Notes under the pieces: generated by a model
The model's database searches: none
What the model saw: the letters and a program-made list of their open reading frames with translations, nothing else
What the model was told of the DNA's origin: nothing
Source of the DNA: Cellulophaga sp. Hel_I_12
Lineage (GTDB): Bacteria > Bacteroidota > Bacteroidia > Flavobacteriales > Flavobacteriaceae
NCBI RefSeq assembly: GCF_000799565.1
Contig: NZ_JUHB01000001.1
Span: forward strand, 3,967,127 to 4,031,126
Direction of reading: 5' to 3'
DNA length: 64,000 bases
Translations under genes and position numbers: made by a program
In this document: piece by piece, positions 29,501 through 38,460 of the stretch
Numbering within the stretch: position 1 is the first letter of the stretch
Layout of the letters: every line of letters starts with the position of its first letter

Positions 29501-32500
29501 TAACACCAAAGCAATATCAGGTAAGTACTGATAATGGAGTAACTTTTGGACCCCTACAAGCCTTTACAGCAAACTCATTTTTATATCCGGTAACCGTGGG
29601 TGGAAACTATGTGTTTAGAGTCACGGACAACGAAAATTGTGTGGCACTTTCAGAACCACTAGATGTCATGGATCCTGTGAACATTCTTGCTTCGGCAGAC
29701 CCAATACCTGCCAGTTGTAGCGATCCTAACAGTGGCGGTATGCGTATAATTCCAGATGCAACTAGTGGATTACCACCCTTTGAAATTGATTTTGAAAATA
29801 CTGGGAACTTTAGTTCACAGACCGTATATACTGGCTTAACAGCAGGACAAACTTATAATTATACCGTACGCGACGCTAGAGGCTGTTTAACTTCTGGCTT
29901 GTCATTAACAATTCCAACAAGCCCTAATGCTGCCCCGAATGCAGTAATTACGGCGATAGATGCTAATTGTAGTGCTTCCGGCTCTAGTGCAGGAAGTATT
30001 GTCATCAATAGCGTAAGTGATGGAACCCCAAACTTTACGTATATAGTTTCAGATATTTTCGGAAACGAAATAGTGCGTGTTGGCCCTACGGCAAGCACCT
30101 CTGAAACCATCACTGATGCAGCCCTAATACCTGGCGATTATATCGTTAGAACCGTTGACGCCTTAGGGTGTAGCGATTCAGATGCTGTTACTATTGCTCA
30201 AACCGATTTAAGTGTGGTTCCAGATGTAATACCACCGGGTTGTAATGTAGCTGGTTTTTCAAATACTGTAGAAATTATTGGTGGGGTAGGGCCTAATTTT
30301 TTAATCCGCTTGGTAGGCGATCCGAGCGCACCTGTCACGCCAAATAGCCCTCCAAGACGTCATACGTTTAATGGATTACAATATGGGGTTACCTACACGG
30401 TTGAGGTTACTGATGTAAGCACAGGTTGTATTTATTTTGAAGTAATACCTCCAGTGGAGGGTTCTACAGCTTTAGACGTTACAGCGACATCTCCCCCTGT
30501 ATTTTGTGATGATTTTGGAAACGGAAGAGTTGATTTTACAGTGACTGATTTCTTAGGACCAAACTTAGTAATTGAATTGATAAACCCTTTAACAAATACA
30601 GTTTTACTTACTGATTCGCCAACGGGTTTAATTGGGGGTGTAGGTTCTACGTACTCTGGGACTTTTGATATTACTCCTGGTAATTATATCATTTTAGTCA
30701 CTGATTCAGATTCGTGTACCGATGCTACTTCAATAAATGTTATTCTAAATATCCCTCAAATAGATATAATTTCAAACCTTCCCGCAAATTGTAATGCTTT
30801 AGGGCAGCTTACGGTTCGTGGTAGTGGAGGCGATGGTGGTCCGTATACCTATGCTTTTGTACCGGCAGGTAGTCCAGTAGATAGTGATGGAACATTAACA
30901 CCATTAGATACTTCCGATGATTTTACGGCCAGTAATACAGCAGTTTTACCTGGAAGTTTATTGGGGATTGCTTATGATATTTGGGTAAAAGATGGGCGAA
31001 ACTGTACTTTTAACGTATCTGAAGATATAATTTTATTACAACCACCTTTGCCAGCACCAATTGTTAATGTTGATAATCAATGTGCGGCATCCGCATCATC
31101 ATTTAATATTACCGTGTCTATGCCAGCTTGGGTAACAACACCCAGTTTTACCCTTAATGGAGAAAGTAAGTTTGGCGTATTTAATGCCCTTGCAAATCTT
31201 TGGGAAGCCCAGTATACCGTAAGTACGCCAGGAACTTATGTAGTAGATGTTGTCGATGCGAATGGGTGCGTAGGAGCAGGGATTGCCGAGGTGTATGAAT
31301 TTTTATCTGGAACAGGAGAGTTTACAGCCTTACCTACTTGTAATAATGCTGATGGAACCATTACGGTAACAACCAATGGTGGTAGTGGTGATTTTGTATT
31401 TGAATTACAGGATAGTTTAGGAAATGCAATAGGTGGTGTGCCCACGAACAATACAGGCGTATTTATAAATCAAAGTCCTGGAAATTACTTAGTTTTAGTG
31501 ACTGATAACTTGGTAAATGACGGAGCAGGTTTCTGTGCGTTCACGGTTCCAGTGAATCTAGATGTAGCGATACCACCAATCATTAATACCGAAACAGTTG
31601 AAAATATAAGCTGTCATAGTGCTAACGACGGAAGTATTTCTATAACGCTTCAGGCAGGTACTGATGTTGATGGCCCTATAAACTTTATCTTAACAAATAT
31701 CACTACGGCGACCGTAGTAGCCAATAATGCGACTGGTGTTTTTAACAATTTAGGAGAAGGCGATTATCAAGTTGAGGTAATAACCAACAAGGGCTGTACT
31801 ACGGTATCTAGTATCTTGAATATTACAAATCCTCCCGTTTTTGAAATATCGGCAACAAGTACACCATTTACCTGTGAAATAGGAGCAAACCGATTCAGTT
31901 CTTCTATCATTACCGTAAATATTGACCAAATAGGAACCCTCGGATCTGGATACCAATACAGTATTACGGGTTATGCAAATTATCAAACCTCTAATACCTT
32001 TGAAATAATTGATGATGGCTCTACACAAACTATAACGGTTTATGCTATTGATGGTAATGGGTGTAGGGATGAATTTACACTTCCGGCAATAGCGCCACCT
32101 TCAGAGGTGCAAAGTACCTTGTTGGTGAGCACAGCTTTAAATTGTGAAGATCCAGAAGTAGTACGAATTACCGTGACAGGAACCATTGATTTCACCATTT
32201 TAACAACATCGGCGACCCCTGTTGCAGATGTTTCTAATAGTGCTGGAATTTCATTTGTAGATATTAATTTACCAAATAGTGGTGAATATTTATTTGTGGT
32301 GAGAGATAATGTTACCGGCTGTTTATATCCTATGCCAAGACATACTGTTATTGAACCTATACTTCCTTCAGTAAGTATAAGAGAGGCAAATCCTATTCAG
32401 TGCTTTGGTGATACCAATGGTGCATTATTTATCAATGTATCCAATTATTCAGGAGTTTACGCGTATGATGTGTATAGAAGTGATGATCTAACCCAAACCA

Positions 32501-35154
32501 CATCCCTAGCATCTGGTACTTTTGATACCGGTAATTACCCAGATGTAAATGGTGATGATGCACAAATTACAGGGTTACCAGGAGGTAATTTTTATGTACG
32601 CGTAAGAGCTATTGGTCTTCCAAAATGTTCAAATATTAGTAATGTAGCAAACATAAGAACACCAAATGGCGCATTAACCGTTACGGCTATAGAAATTGAT
32701 AATGTGAGTTGTAATGATAACGCTGGAAACATTGTAGCGACAGGTATAGGTGGTTGGGATGCCTTCCCCTATGAATTCCGATTGTTAAAAGAAGATACCT
32801 CAGGTACTATTTCTATAGCAGGTATTTTATATTCTGAAGAAATAGCTTTTGGTTCGGCTAATCAATTCTTAGGCTTGACTAGTGGAAATTATAAAATTGA
32901 GATAAGAGACATTGAACAATGTTCAAGCGCTGTCGATATTACCTTAAGTCCTGTAGACACTATAGTGGTTGGTATTCGCGAACCTCAAGGATTAATATGT
33001 CCGGATGGAAATAATGCTGTTTTAGAAGCCTTTGATACGACAACCGGTACTAGTGCAACTGCAACGGCTGGCGCTAGTGGAGGTGTTCCTGGATTTGGGT
33101 ATAAATATCAATTATTATACTTAAACAGTAACGATAACACCGATATAAATTCAAGAAGTGGACTACAAGATACCCCTACTTTTGATGGGGTTTCAAGTGG
33201 ATTTATAAGTGCGGGGTGGTATGCCATAGAAGTATCCTCAAGTTTTGAATGTGTTGGTGTAAGTGTCCCTTATTATGTAGTTCCGCCACCACCCATAGAT
33301 CCTAAATTAGTTCAAGTGAGAGCTCCAGGTTGTGGTGGGCAAGGACAGATGCGTTTAAGTATTGAAAATCCCGAGCTAGGCTTTACTTACGAATACCGAT
33401 CAATTTCGGCAGCTAGTACTGACCCTTTTATTCCAATCGTAGGTAATTCAGTACTCATAGACGGAGATCAAGGTTTTTATCAATATGATGTCCGTAAAGT
33501 AGGTGGGGCTGGTGCGTGTACAAGTTTACGATCAGAAGGTATTACTCTTGTTGATGCGCAAGCGATTGATTTAGTGGCTAACTTACCAGACGATATTTCT
33601 TGCGCTACAGAAAGTGATGGTCGAATAGAATCTTTTTCGTCGGGAGGTATTGGTAACGAGCTGTATACTTTATATTTAGGCAATCCAGCACCTGCACTTT
33701 CTATGTATACCGCATTTAATCCTGATCCCTCAGCAACTATTGTACGGGGACCTCAAGACGATGGTACATTTGAAAATTTATCAGAAGGGGTGTATTACAT
33801 TGCGGTGACCAGTGGTATATCCTGTGGTGATGTTGAAGGGCCTTTGGTTGTGGCTCGTCCTGATCCTATTGTTTATAATATTACAACGTCTAATATTTCT
33901 TGTAATGGAGAAACAGATGGTAGTATTAGGGTTGAAATAATCAGTGGTGGTGAAGGTCTAGTGCAGTTTGCCATTAATCCTAATTTTAATGAATTCTTTA
34001 GTGATCCGAGCAATCCTAATGTGTTCACGTTCGAAAATCTTCCAGCAGGCGCAAACTACGAGATTTTGATTAAGGATGATAAGGGTTGTGGTGAGTTAGT
34101 GCCAGTAGCACCGATTACAGAACCTGATACTTTAGCTATTTCAAATGTGGTTACACAACCTGAAATATGCTTAAACGCTTATGATGGCGAAGCTCAAATA
34201 ACGATTATTGGAGGAACTCCTTTTATTGATTCGACCACTTTTGTGCGGTATTACGAAACAAGAGTAGAAGGCCCAGGTTTTGCTTTACCAGATCCTAGTG
34301 ACCCAAATCAGGGCTATTTAAGAAATGATAACTTATTGTTTGAAAATCTTCAGGGTGGTGCATCGTACCGCATTTATGTACGGGATTTTAATGGCTGTAC
34401 CGCAGAAAGAGTTGTTACTATTGGATTAGGTGTGGATTTAGCAGCACAGGCTATTCCGCAGTATGGCTGTGAGGGTATTTTTCCAAATAGCACTGTCAGT
34501 ATTGCCATGACCGACGAATCTTTAGTTCCAGAATTATTGTTTAGTTTGGATGTTGACGATATGGCCAATGCCACGACGACAAGAACATTTGGAGATTTAC
34601 CAGCAGGTGATCATACTGTTTATATTTACCATAGTAATGGCTGTATGGATCAAGTAAGCTTTACTATAGATGCCTATTTACCTTTGTCTTTGTCTGTGTC
34701 TAAAACAGGTCCTGATGAAATAACAGCGGTGGCAAGCGGTGGGTATGGTAATTATGTATATACGTTCCAAGATCAACCGGCAACGACAGATGCTGTGTTT
34801 ACTATTACCATGGATGCCAATGTGGTGGTTCGGGTGGAGGATGAAAGAGGTTGTGTCGCTATGGTTACCTTACCGTTTGATTTTGATACCATGGTAGAAA
34901 TTCCAAATTTCTTTACTCCTGACGGAGATAATATAAATGACATGTGGTCACCGAAAAATCGACAGTATTTTCCTTTTATAGAAGTCAAAATTTATGATAG
35001 ATACGGTCGTGTAGTGGCGGTTTTAGATCAAATTAGAGCTTGGGATGGTACCTATGAAGGAAACGAGGTTCCAACAGGAGATTACTGGTATGTGGTGAAT
35101 GCCAATGACAAGGATAAGCAACGATATGTTGGGCATTTTACACTATACAGATAG
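26569..35154 (+). CDS. giant SprB-repeat adhesin with T9SS type B sorting domain
   Basis: A 2861-residue surface protein. An N-terminal membrane-spanning signal (YVSIVFCLILSSLVAS) is followed by ~2,700 residues of degenerate beta-sandwich repeats of about 75-100 residues. Their pattern is C…DG…I…GG…YTY…F..L..G.Y…V.D..GC, typical of SprB and gliding-associated repeats. Paired cysteines recur in each unit. The last ~85 residues (IPNFFTPDGDNINDMW, VKIYDRYGRVV, WDGTYEGNEVPTGDYWYVV) are the gliding motility-associated C-terminal (CHU_C) domain that directs type IX secretion, type B. It is probably an adhesin on the cell surface. A terminator and tRNA-Pro follow. Confidence 0.93.
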   Translation: MQPKKSRQPWYIYVSIVFCLILSSLVASNTTFDFISEVSTDLVTSLRTPSKNIKTAEPSLGTFQNKENTAAPAPFFATIVANADITTTCSNDGATLARFNLCGNFDNRVIALNQAYGSYEWQRLTTASCPSFNIDEECPTYTCTGSWVAAGSGATLTLNPNTISAATGAEYRVRVDGGSYFYIKVKKSIITQTFVKRDFICGVDGRIQITNLSSAYEYAIDNGTGFGAWQGAIFDGLQPGTYIVKARLRNTPNTCEYPYDPIVIESREIDIDVNFVDANCFGDNGSISVLVNDVPGPYKYTLLDSNGFPQEFTSFIASNTYTFAAVGFGSYSIQVETQQCRGDIANGIAAPRQDVDVNGAPIVIGDGLFPLAASTEVNTSFGCSTITSVPIIVRTSGGAGPYTYTVNGGPSSAPFTGQTTHSVSASGDYNFLITDANGCTITASANVQELSPPVVTATGINGTCTNGGAKINFNVINARGYNLSYRTNSSDPWVASTRISVADGTYNTLEVRYEQGSFSCTMILPSVTVTSEATVTGNASKLSNQTCNASGGTDGGSILFAGAGGGSGTGFQYSVDGINFFTSASFTNLPPGTYTPIIRDDSGCRLELTNIVIDTVDPPTNLDFVQSNINCALGTTDVQLVATGSASIANYRIISPTAVDNGAIDTFSGLSTSTTYTFEIQDVNGCVYTESFTPVVVSSIRARAKSDGDKRVCAGATDGSGTFVIDGFGTNYTYQINAEPVSAAQNTAEVDLVARGAGTYTITVTDVDTGCTDTATIVIEAAAAFVLNPVITPMTCANGNIGRVVANTTGGWGGNRYTLQYPNGTTVGPTSNRTFGNLTIASTIANPYILTVIDSEGCTDTFEFQLTPLDSPTISIVSSNLCYEPVSGASVTVAATGGTPAYTYRIDGGSYQASPSFTNLLPGTHIMQVRDANNCTDTISITINRQLRVSIATEVEIPCGGSPGQIRVNVSNGYLTNITPKQYQVSTDNGVTFGPLQAFTANSFLYPVTVGGNYVFRVTDNENCVALSEPLDVMDPVNILASADPIPASCSDPNSGGMRIIPDATSGLPPFEIDFENTGNFSSQTVYTGLTAGQTYNYTVRDARGCLTSGLSLTIPTSPNAAPNAVITAIDANCSASGSSAGSIVINSVSDGTPNFTYIVSDIFGNEIVRVGPTASTSETITDAALIPGDYIVRTVDALGCSDSDAVTIAQTDLSVVPDVIPPGCNVAGFSNTVEIIGGVGPNFLIRLVGDPSAPVTPNSPPRRHTFNGLQYGVTYTVEVTDVSTGCIYFEVIPPVEGSTALDVTATSPPVFCDDFGNGRVDFTVTDFLGPNLVIELINPLTNTVLLTDSPTGLIGGVGSTYSGTFDITPGNYIILVTDSDSCTDATSINVILNIPQIDIISNLPANCNALGQLTVRGSGGDGGPYTYAFVPAGSPVDSDGTLTPLDTSDDFTASNTAVLPGSLLGIAYDIWVKDGRNCTFNVSEDIILLQPPLPAPIVNVDNQCAASASSFNITVSMPAWVTTPSFTLNGESKFGVFNALANLWEAQYTVSTPGTYVVDVVDANGCVGAGIAEVYEFLSGTGEFTALPTCNNADGTITVTTNGGSGDFVFELQDSLGNAIGGVPTNNTGVFINQSPGNYLVLVTDNLVNDGAGFCAFTVPVNLDVAIPPIINTETVENISCHSANDGSISITLQAGTDVDGPINFILTNITTATVVANNATGVFNNLGEGDYQVEVITNKGCTTVSSILNITNPPVFEISATSTPFTCEIGANRFSSSIITVNIDQIGTLGSGYQYSITGYANYQTSNTFEIIDDGSTQTITVYAIDGNGCRDEFTLPAIAPPSEVQSTLLVSTALNCEDPEVVRITVTGTIDFTILTTSATPVADVSNSAGISFVDINLPNSGEYLFVVRDNVTGCLYPMPRHTVIEPILPSVSIREANPIQCFGDTNGALFINVSNYSGVYAYDVYRSDDLTQTTSLASGTFDTGNYPDVNGDDAQITGLPGGNFYVRVRAIGLPKCSNISNVANIRTPNGALTVTAIEIDNVSCNDNAGNIVATGIGGWDAFPYEFRLLKEDTSGTISIAGILYSEEIAFGSANQFLGLTSGNYKIEIRDIEQCSSAVDITLSPVDTIVVGIREPQGLICPDGNNAVLEAFDTTTGTSATATAGASGGVPGFGYKYQLLYLNSNDNTDINSRSGLQDTPTFDGVSSGFISAGWYAIEVSSSFECVGVSVPYYVVPPPPIDPKLVQVRAPGCGGQGQMRLSIENPELGFTYEYRSISAASTDPFIPIVGNSVLIDGDQGFYQYDVRKVGGAGACTSLRSEGITLVDAQAIDLVANLPDDISCATESDGRIESFSSGGIGNELYTLYLGNPAPALSMYTAFNPDPSATIVRGPQDDGTFENLSEGVYYIAVTSGISCGDVEGPLVVARPDPIVYNITTSNISCNGETDGSIRVEIISGGEGLVQFAINPNFNEFFSDPSNPNVFTFENLPAGANYEILIKDDKGCGELVPVAPITEPDTLAISNVVTQPEICLNAYDGEAQITIIGGTPFIDSTTFVRYYETRVEGPGFALPDPSDPNQGYLRNDNLLFENLQGGASYRIYVRDFNGCTAERVVTIGLGVDLAAQAIPQYGCEGIFPNSTVSIAMTDESLVPELLFSLDVDDMANATTTRTFGDLPAGDHTVYIYHSNGCMDQVSFTIDAYLPLSLSVSKTGPDEITAVASGGYGNYVYTFQDQPATTDAVFTITMDANVVVRVEDERGCVAMVTLPFDFDTMVEIPNFFTPDGDNINDMWSPKNRQYFPFIEVKIYDRYGRVVAVLDQIRAWDGTYEGNEVPTGDYWYVVNANDKDKQRYVGHFTLYR

Positions 35155-35180
35155 GCATTAAAAGATCACATTCAGATGAT

Positions 35181-35211
35181 AAAAAGGAACTTATTTTATA
35201 AGTTCCTTTTT
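35181..35211 (+). terminator. intrinsic terminator of the adhesin gene
   Basis: Stem AAAAAGGAACTTA (35181-35193) / TAAGTTCCTTTTT (35199-35211) with a 5-base loop and a continuing T run, 26 bp after the adhesin stop. Confidence 0.88.
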
Positions 35212-35224
35212 TTATTTTTAAATC

Positions 35225-35254
35225 TTTGTAGTGTTAAGTATTGTTGTATCTTTG
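35225..35254 (+). promoter_or_regulatory. tRNA-Pro promoter, Bacteroidota type
   Basis: TTTG at 35225-35228 and TATCTTTG at 35247-35254 (consensus TAnnTTTG) are separated by 18 bases. The second box ends 20 bases before the mature tRNA 5' end. Confidence 0.75.
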
Positions 35255-35274
35255 CAGCCTGAAAAATATTTTTT

Positions 35275-35349
35275 CGGGGTGTAGCGTAGCCCGGTTATCG
35301 CGCCGCGTTTGGGACGCGGAGGTCGCAGGTTCGAATCCTGCCACCCCGA
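35275..35349 (+). tRNA. tRNA-Pro (anticodon TGG)
   Basis: A 75-nt cloverleaf. The acceptor stem is CGGGGTG/CACCCCG with discriminator A. The anticodon stem CCGCG/CGCGG holds the loop TTTGGGA (anticodon TGG), and the T arm contains GGTTCGAATCC. CCA is not encoded. Its last bases are duplicated at 41390-41402, showing that the island to its right integrated into the tRNA 3' end while keeping the tRNA intact. Confidence 0.96.
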
Positions 35350-35350
35350 C
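35338..35350 (+). other. att site, tRNA-proximal (attL)
   Basis: CTGCCACCCCGAC forms the 3' end of tRNA-Pro plus one base and is repeated exactly at 41390-41402. Flanking bases differ, so 13 bp is the visible core. Confidence 0.88.
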
Positions 35351-35373
35351 TTTTTAGTAATTCAAATAGGAAT

Positions 35374-35407
35374 AAAAGCTTGGTAATCGTATGATTATCA
35401 AGCTTTT
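35374..35407 (+). terminator. hairpin terminator behind tRNA-Pro, island copy
   Basis: Stem AAAAGCTTGGTAATC / GATTATCAAGCTTTT around a GTAT loop, 24 bp after attL. A related hairpin with the same inner part (TAATCGTATGATTA) but different outer stem lies at the same distance after attR. Confidence 0.8.
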
Positions 35408-35460
35408 GTGATTTTAGGACAATCATTTAATTTGGTTTGATTTGATTAAAAATGTGACCT

Positions 35461-35504
35461 ATTCGGTTACCTAGTTTTAAAATGTATAAAAAAGGTAACC
35501 GAAT
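35461..35504. promoter_or_regulatory. inverted pair of ATTCGGTTACC sites upstream of the integrase
   Basis: ATTCGGTTACC at 35461-35471 and its exact reverse complement GGTAACCGAAT at 35494-35504. A third copy, in the first orientation, is at 41318-41328 near attR. This distribution suits arm-type integrase or excisionase binding sites, or an autoregulatory operator. Confidence 0.7.
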
Positions 35505-35553
35505 GTTTTGATTTGACTTTTGTTTTAATGTTCAATTTTTAAAACAAAAACGT

Positions 35554-36765
35554 ATGAAAACTTTAAACACCTTCAGTATTCTGTTTTGGCTAAAACTTGC
35601 CAGTGCCAAAAATGGAGAAGCACCCCTTTATGTCCGAATTACAGTAAATGGAAAAAGAGCAGAGCTTTCTCTAAAACAAAAACTCTTAATTTCAGATTGG
35701 GACGCAAAGAAGAATCGATTAAAAGGATTAAGTGATGATACTAAGAAAGTCAACACCTATCTTAAACAAGTAAATTCTCAACTCTTTGAAATCTATCAAA
35801 ATCTAAAGAAAGAAAAAAAGTTTGTTACTTCAGATCTTCTTAAAGCACACTTTCTAGGAACAGATGAAAATAGGTATGCACTCACAGATATTATCAAGTA
35901 CCATAACGAGCATATGAAATCAACGCTACGGTGGGGAACACAGAAGAACTATTTTACCACCCATAAGTATATTTTTCTTTTTCTAAAGCAAAAACATAGC
36001 ACTACGGATATGTTCTTAAGTGAGTTGAATTATAAGTTCATAATTGATTTTGAACGGTATTTAAGAGGTCAAAAGTCTATGGGTAACAATACGGTCATGA
36101 AACACATTGAACGTCTTAGAAAAATGGTTAGCCTTGCTTATAAAATGGAATGGCTAAGTAAAGATCCTTTTATAAAGTTTGAAGCCAAATACGAAAAGAA
36201 AGAAAGAACTTATTTAACATTAGAAGAATTACAAGCCATAGAAAGCAAGCGATTTACGATTGCCAGATTAGAACTGATTAAAGATTTGTTTGTTTTTAGT
36301 TGCTACACAGGATTATCTTATGGTGATGTGATGCACTTATCTACTAAAAATTTATGCACTGGTGTTGATGGTAAGCAATGGATTTATGCGCAAAGGGAAA
36401 AGACTAGTGTCCCCATGAAAATTCCAATTCTCTCAAAAGCGCTTTGCATCATTAAAAAGTATGAAACACATCCAGAATCTGTATTAAGGTCTAAACTTTT
36501 TCCAACAATATCAAATCAAAAATTAAATTCCTTTTTAAAAGAAATAGCAGACTTATGTGGAATAACTAAAAATTTAACCTTCCATATCGCCAGGCATACT
36601 TTTGCTACAACGGTTACCTTAAGTAATGGTGTTCCTATAGAAACAGTGTCTAAACTATTGGGGCATTCAAAAATCACCACCACACAGATTTATGCTAAAG
36701 TAATCGAGAGAAAGGTTAGTGAAGATATGCAGAAGTTAGAGGAAAGCTTTTTACTTTCGGAATAG
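35554..36765 (+). CDS. tyrosine recombinase (integrase), IntDOT-like
   Basis: A 403-residue integrase: an N-terminal arm-binding domain (SILFWLKLASAKNGEAPLYV, ITVNGKRAELSL), a SAM-like core-binding domain (about residues 110-210) and a C-terminal catalytic domain. Catalytic residues visible are HIARHTFATT (His and Arg), LLGHSKITTTQIYAKV (His and nucleophile Tyr). The box I position reads YTGLSYGDV, with no Arg where most tyrosine recombinases have one. The same substitution is known in IntDOT and its relatives in Bacteroidota. It is adjacent to the tRNA-Pro att site, so it presumably integrates and excises this island. Confidence 0.92.
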   Translation: MKTLNTFSILFWLKLASAKNGEAPLYVRITVNGKRAELSLKQKLLISDWDAKKNRLKGLSDDTKKVNTYLKQVNSQLFEIYQNLKKEKKFVTSDLLKAHFLGTDENRYALTDIIKYHNEHMKSTLRWGTQKNYFTTHKYIFLFLKQKHSTTDMFLSELNYKFIIDFERYLRGQKSMGNNTVMKHIERLRKMVSLAYKMEWLSKDPFIKFEAKYEKKERTYLTLEELQAIESKRFTIARLELIKDLFVFSCYTGLSYGDVMHLSTKNLCTGVDGKQWIYAQREKTSVPMKIPILSKALCIIKKYETHPESVLRSKLFPTISNQKLNSFLKEIADLCGITKNLTFHIARHTFATTVTLSNGVPIETVSKLLGHSKITTTQIYAKVIERKVSEDMQKLEESFLLSE

Positions 36766-36783
36766 ATATAATTGTCACAAGTT

Positions 36784-37998
36784 TTAGATGTCAACAAAAA
36801 GACTTTCAAGTTTAGCTTCTAAACTAATTAGATTAAGATTATTGTCTGAACTGCTATTAAATCTACCAATTATTACCCCATTTGTATCAATTAAAATATA
36901 GGTAGGAATTATTTGGACATTATATTTCATACCAATTGAAGTACTTTCTTTTCCAAGACGGAGATGATGCCATAAGGTTGTTTTGTCCTTTGCTATAGCC
37001 TTTTTCCAAGTGCTGATTTGTGAATCACTAGTTATACCAACAAACTCTACCCCTTTTGGATGAAATTTTTTATACAAATTGTTTAATTTAGGACTAGCTT
37101 TTCTACACGGGACACATGAACTGGCCCAAAAATCAATTAATATGTATTTACCTTTAAAATCTTCGAGCTTTACAGTTTCATTGTGAACATTTTTTAAAGA
37201 AAAACTAGGAGCTTTATCTCCAATTTTAGATGTAATACTTTTTTCGAGTAATCCTTGTTCAAGCATTTTACCAAAAAGGCTTTTCTTTACATTTTCACCA
37301 AAACGCTTATTATAATACATTAACGAATCAATGGGCAGTTTTCTTAAATACATAAGACCAACATAGAATCCACTTAATAGCGAATTTGGGTTTTCAGTAC
37401 TAAAATTAAGTCGAATAGACTTGATGCTATCAAGTTTATTTTGCACTTCATGGGAAATTTCTTTTTTTCTTTTTAATAGGACTTTAGAATTTTTATCATC
37501 GTACTGCTTATTCAATATTGAGTCCCGGTATAAAATTAATCCATCAATTCTATTATATATCGGCCTTTCTAATTTGTTTAAAATTTCATATTCTATTTGG
37601 GTATTTCCACTGCTGACATTTGCATTTTCAAAAGCGCCTGATTCCAATTCTATTTGAGTCTCACCAGGTTCTATGAAAAAGGATATTCGACTATGTCTGT
37701 TTGGAATATCTTCAAGAGTAAGTATTTTGGCAAAAGTGATATCTTGAATGAAACCTTTTGCTGTAAAACCTCCATTAACCAAAGGAATAGTATCTATAAC
37801 CAAATTTTGATCAATATCTGTGTAAACTAGTCTTAATTTAGTATCATCGTTCCCTTTGTACTTCCCATTAATAAAGAATTGGTTTGTAATCGTTTTGTTC
37901 TCGCAACTTAATGCTAACATAACTAATATGGTTAATAGCAAAAATTGGTAGTTGAAATTATTAATGAGTGTAATCCATTTATTTAATATTATTAACAT
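36784..37998 (-). CDS. DUF4369-TlpA thioredoxin-like lipoprotein, paired with peptide 1
   Basis: A 404-residue exported protein with lipobox LVMLALSC, a DUF4369-like N-terminal domain (about residues 40-130) and a helical middle. Its C-terminal TlpA/AhpC-TSA thioredoxin fold begins KIGDKAPSFSLKN, with active site WASSCVPCRKASP and cis-Pro region IIPTYILID. The CxxC is CVPC rather than the CGPC of its island paralogue. It is downstream of peptide 1 on the same strand, separated by a long stem-loop. A role in forming or isomerising the peptide's disulfides is inference from this pairing. Confidence 0.88.
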   Translation of the reverse strand: MLIILNKWITLINNFNYQFLLLTILVMLALSCENKTITNQFFINGKYKGNDDTKLRLVYTDIDQNLVIDTIPLVNGGFTAKGFIQDITFAKILTLEDIPNRHSRISFFIEPGETQIELESGAFENANVSSGNTQIEYEILNKLERPIYNRIDGLILYRDSILNKQYDDKNSKVLLKRKKEISHEVQNKLDSIKSIRLNFSTENPNSLLSGFYVGLMYLRKLPIDSLMYYNKRFGENVKKSLFGKMLEQGLLEKSITSKIGDKAPSFSLKNVHNETVKLEDFKGKYILIDFWASSCVPCRKASPKLNNLYKKFHPKGVEFVGITSDSQISTWKKAIAKDKTTLWHHLRLGKESTSIGMKYNVQIIPTYILIDTNGVIIGRFNSSSDNNLNLISLEAKLESLFVDI

Positions 37999-38055
37999 CG
38001 CTATTATTTTTTAAACCTTTATTTAACATTTATATCACTTAAATACAGTAATTAA

Positions 38056-38097
38056 TTGAAAAGTACTGAGAATATCTTCTACCCCAGTACCTTTCAA
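38056..38097 (-). terminator. stem-loop between peptide 1 and its TlpA gene
   Basis: TTGAAAAGTACTG (38056-38068) pairs with CAGTACCTTTCAA (38085-38097), 12 of 13 bases. There is no strong T run on the minus strand. It may be a partial terminator or processing site giving more peptide than TlpA transcript, as is common after bacteriocin precursors. Confidence 0.55.
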
Positions 38098-38125
38098 ATT
38101 TAATTAATTATTAGCATTTTATGTT

Positions 38126-38341
38126 TTAATTGGACCCGCATATACTCGTAGTGCCACAAAAACATGCAGTAGCTCCTCCGCCGTCGTTGCAATCAGAGTC
38201 TTCAGTACACAATACTCCTGATTTACATCCACTGTTACCGCCATCTACACTCACAATAGCACTTCCTCCCAAAACACTTTTCATTTGGTTTCTTTGAAGT
38301 ACTTCATTACCTCCAAAATTTAAACTTTTTAAAATTGACAT
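38126..38341 (-). CDS. double-glycine-leader precursor, six-Cys core (peptide 1)
   Basis: A 71-residue precursor. The leader MSILKSLNFGGNEVLQRNQM continues to KSVLGG, a classic GG cleavage site after residue 26. The core (residues 27-71) has exactly six cysteines spaced C-X5-C-X5-C-X8-C-X1-C-X5-C, suggesting three disulfides. The leader is identical to that of peptide 2, while the cores share almost nothing. Predicted fate is cleavage and export by a C39-type ABC transporter encoded elsewhere, then disulfide formation. Activity (bacteriocin, signal or toxin) is unknown. Confidence 0.82.
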   Translation of the reverse strand: MSILKSLNFGGNEVLQRNQMKSVLGGSAIVSVDGGNSGCKSGVLCTEDSDCNDGGGATACFCGTTSICGSN

Positions 38342-38365
38342 AATTTATAAAATTAAAAATTAAAT

Positions 38366-38419
38366 TTGTCTTGGACAATTAGGGACACCCAAGTATGTGT
38401 CCATTCTTCGCGAAAGAAT
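38366..38419 (-). promoter_or_regulatory. three-palindrome block upstream of peptide 1
   Basis: In order away from the start codon: TTGTCTTGGACAA (38366-38378, palindromic TTGTC/GACAA), GGACAC/GTGTCC (38383-38402, 8-base loop) and TTCTTCGCGAAAGAA-type dyad (38403-38419). The same block recurs almost unchanged upstream of peptide 2; only the first palindrome recurs upstream of peptide 3. Likely promoter and operator region. Confidence 0.7.
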
Positions 38420-38430
38420 TATTGTTCATA

Positions 38431-38452
38431 GCCCAAAGATTTTACTTTGGGC
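38431..38452. terminator. 8-bp hairpin downstream of the C39 remnant
   Basis: GCCCAAAG (38431-38438) / CTTTGGGC (38445-38452), 6-base loop. Flanks are only moderately T-rich, better on the plus strand (TTATTTTA). Probably ends the transcript of the C39 fragment. Confidence 0.55.
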
Positions 38453-38460
38453 TTATTTTA

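Noticed and set aside
35554..36765. Missing box I Arg as a sign of a dead integrase
   Set aside because: Relatives of IntDOT also lack this Arg and are active; the other catalytic residues are present.
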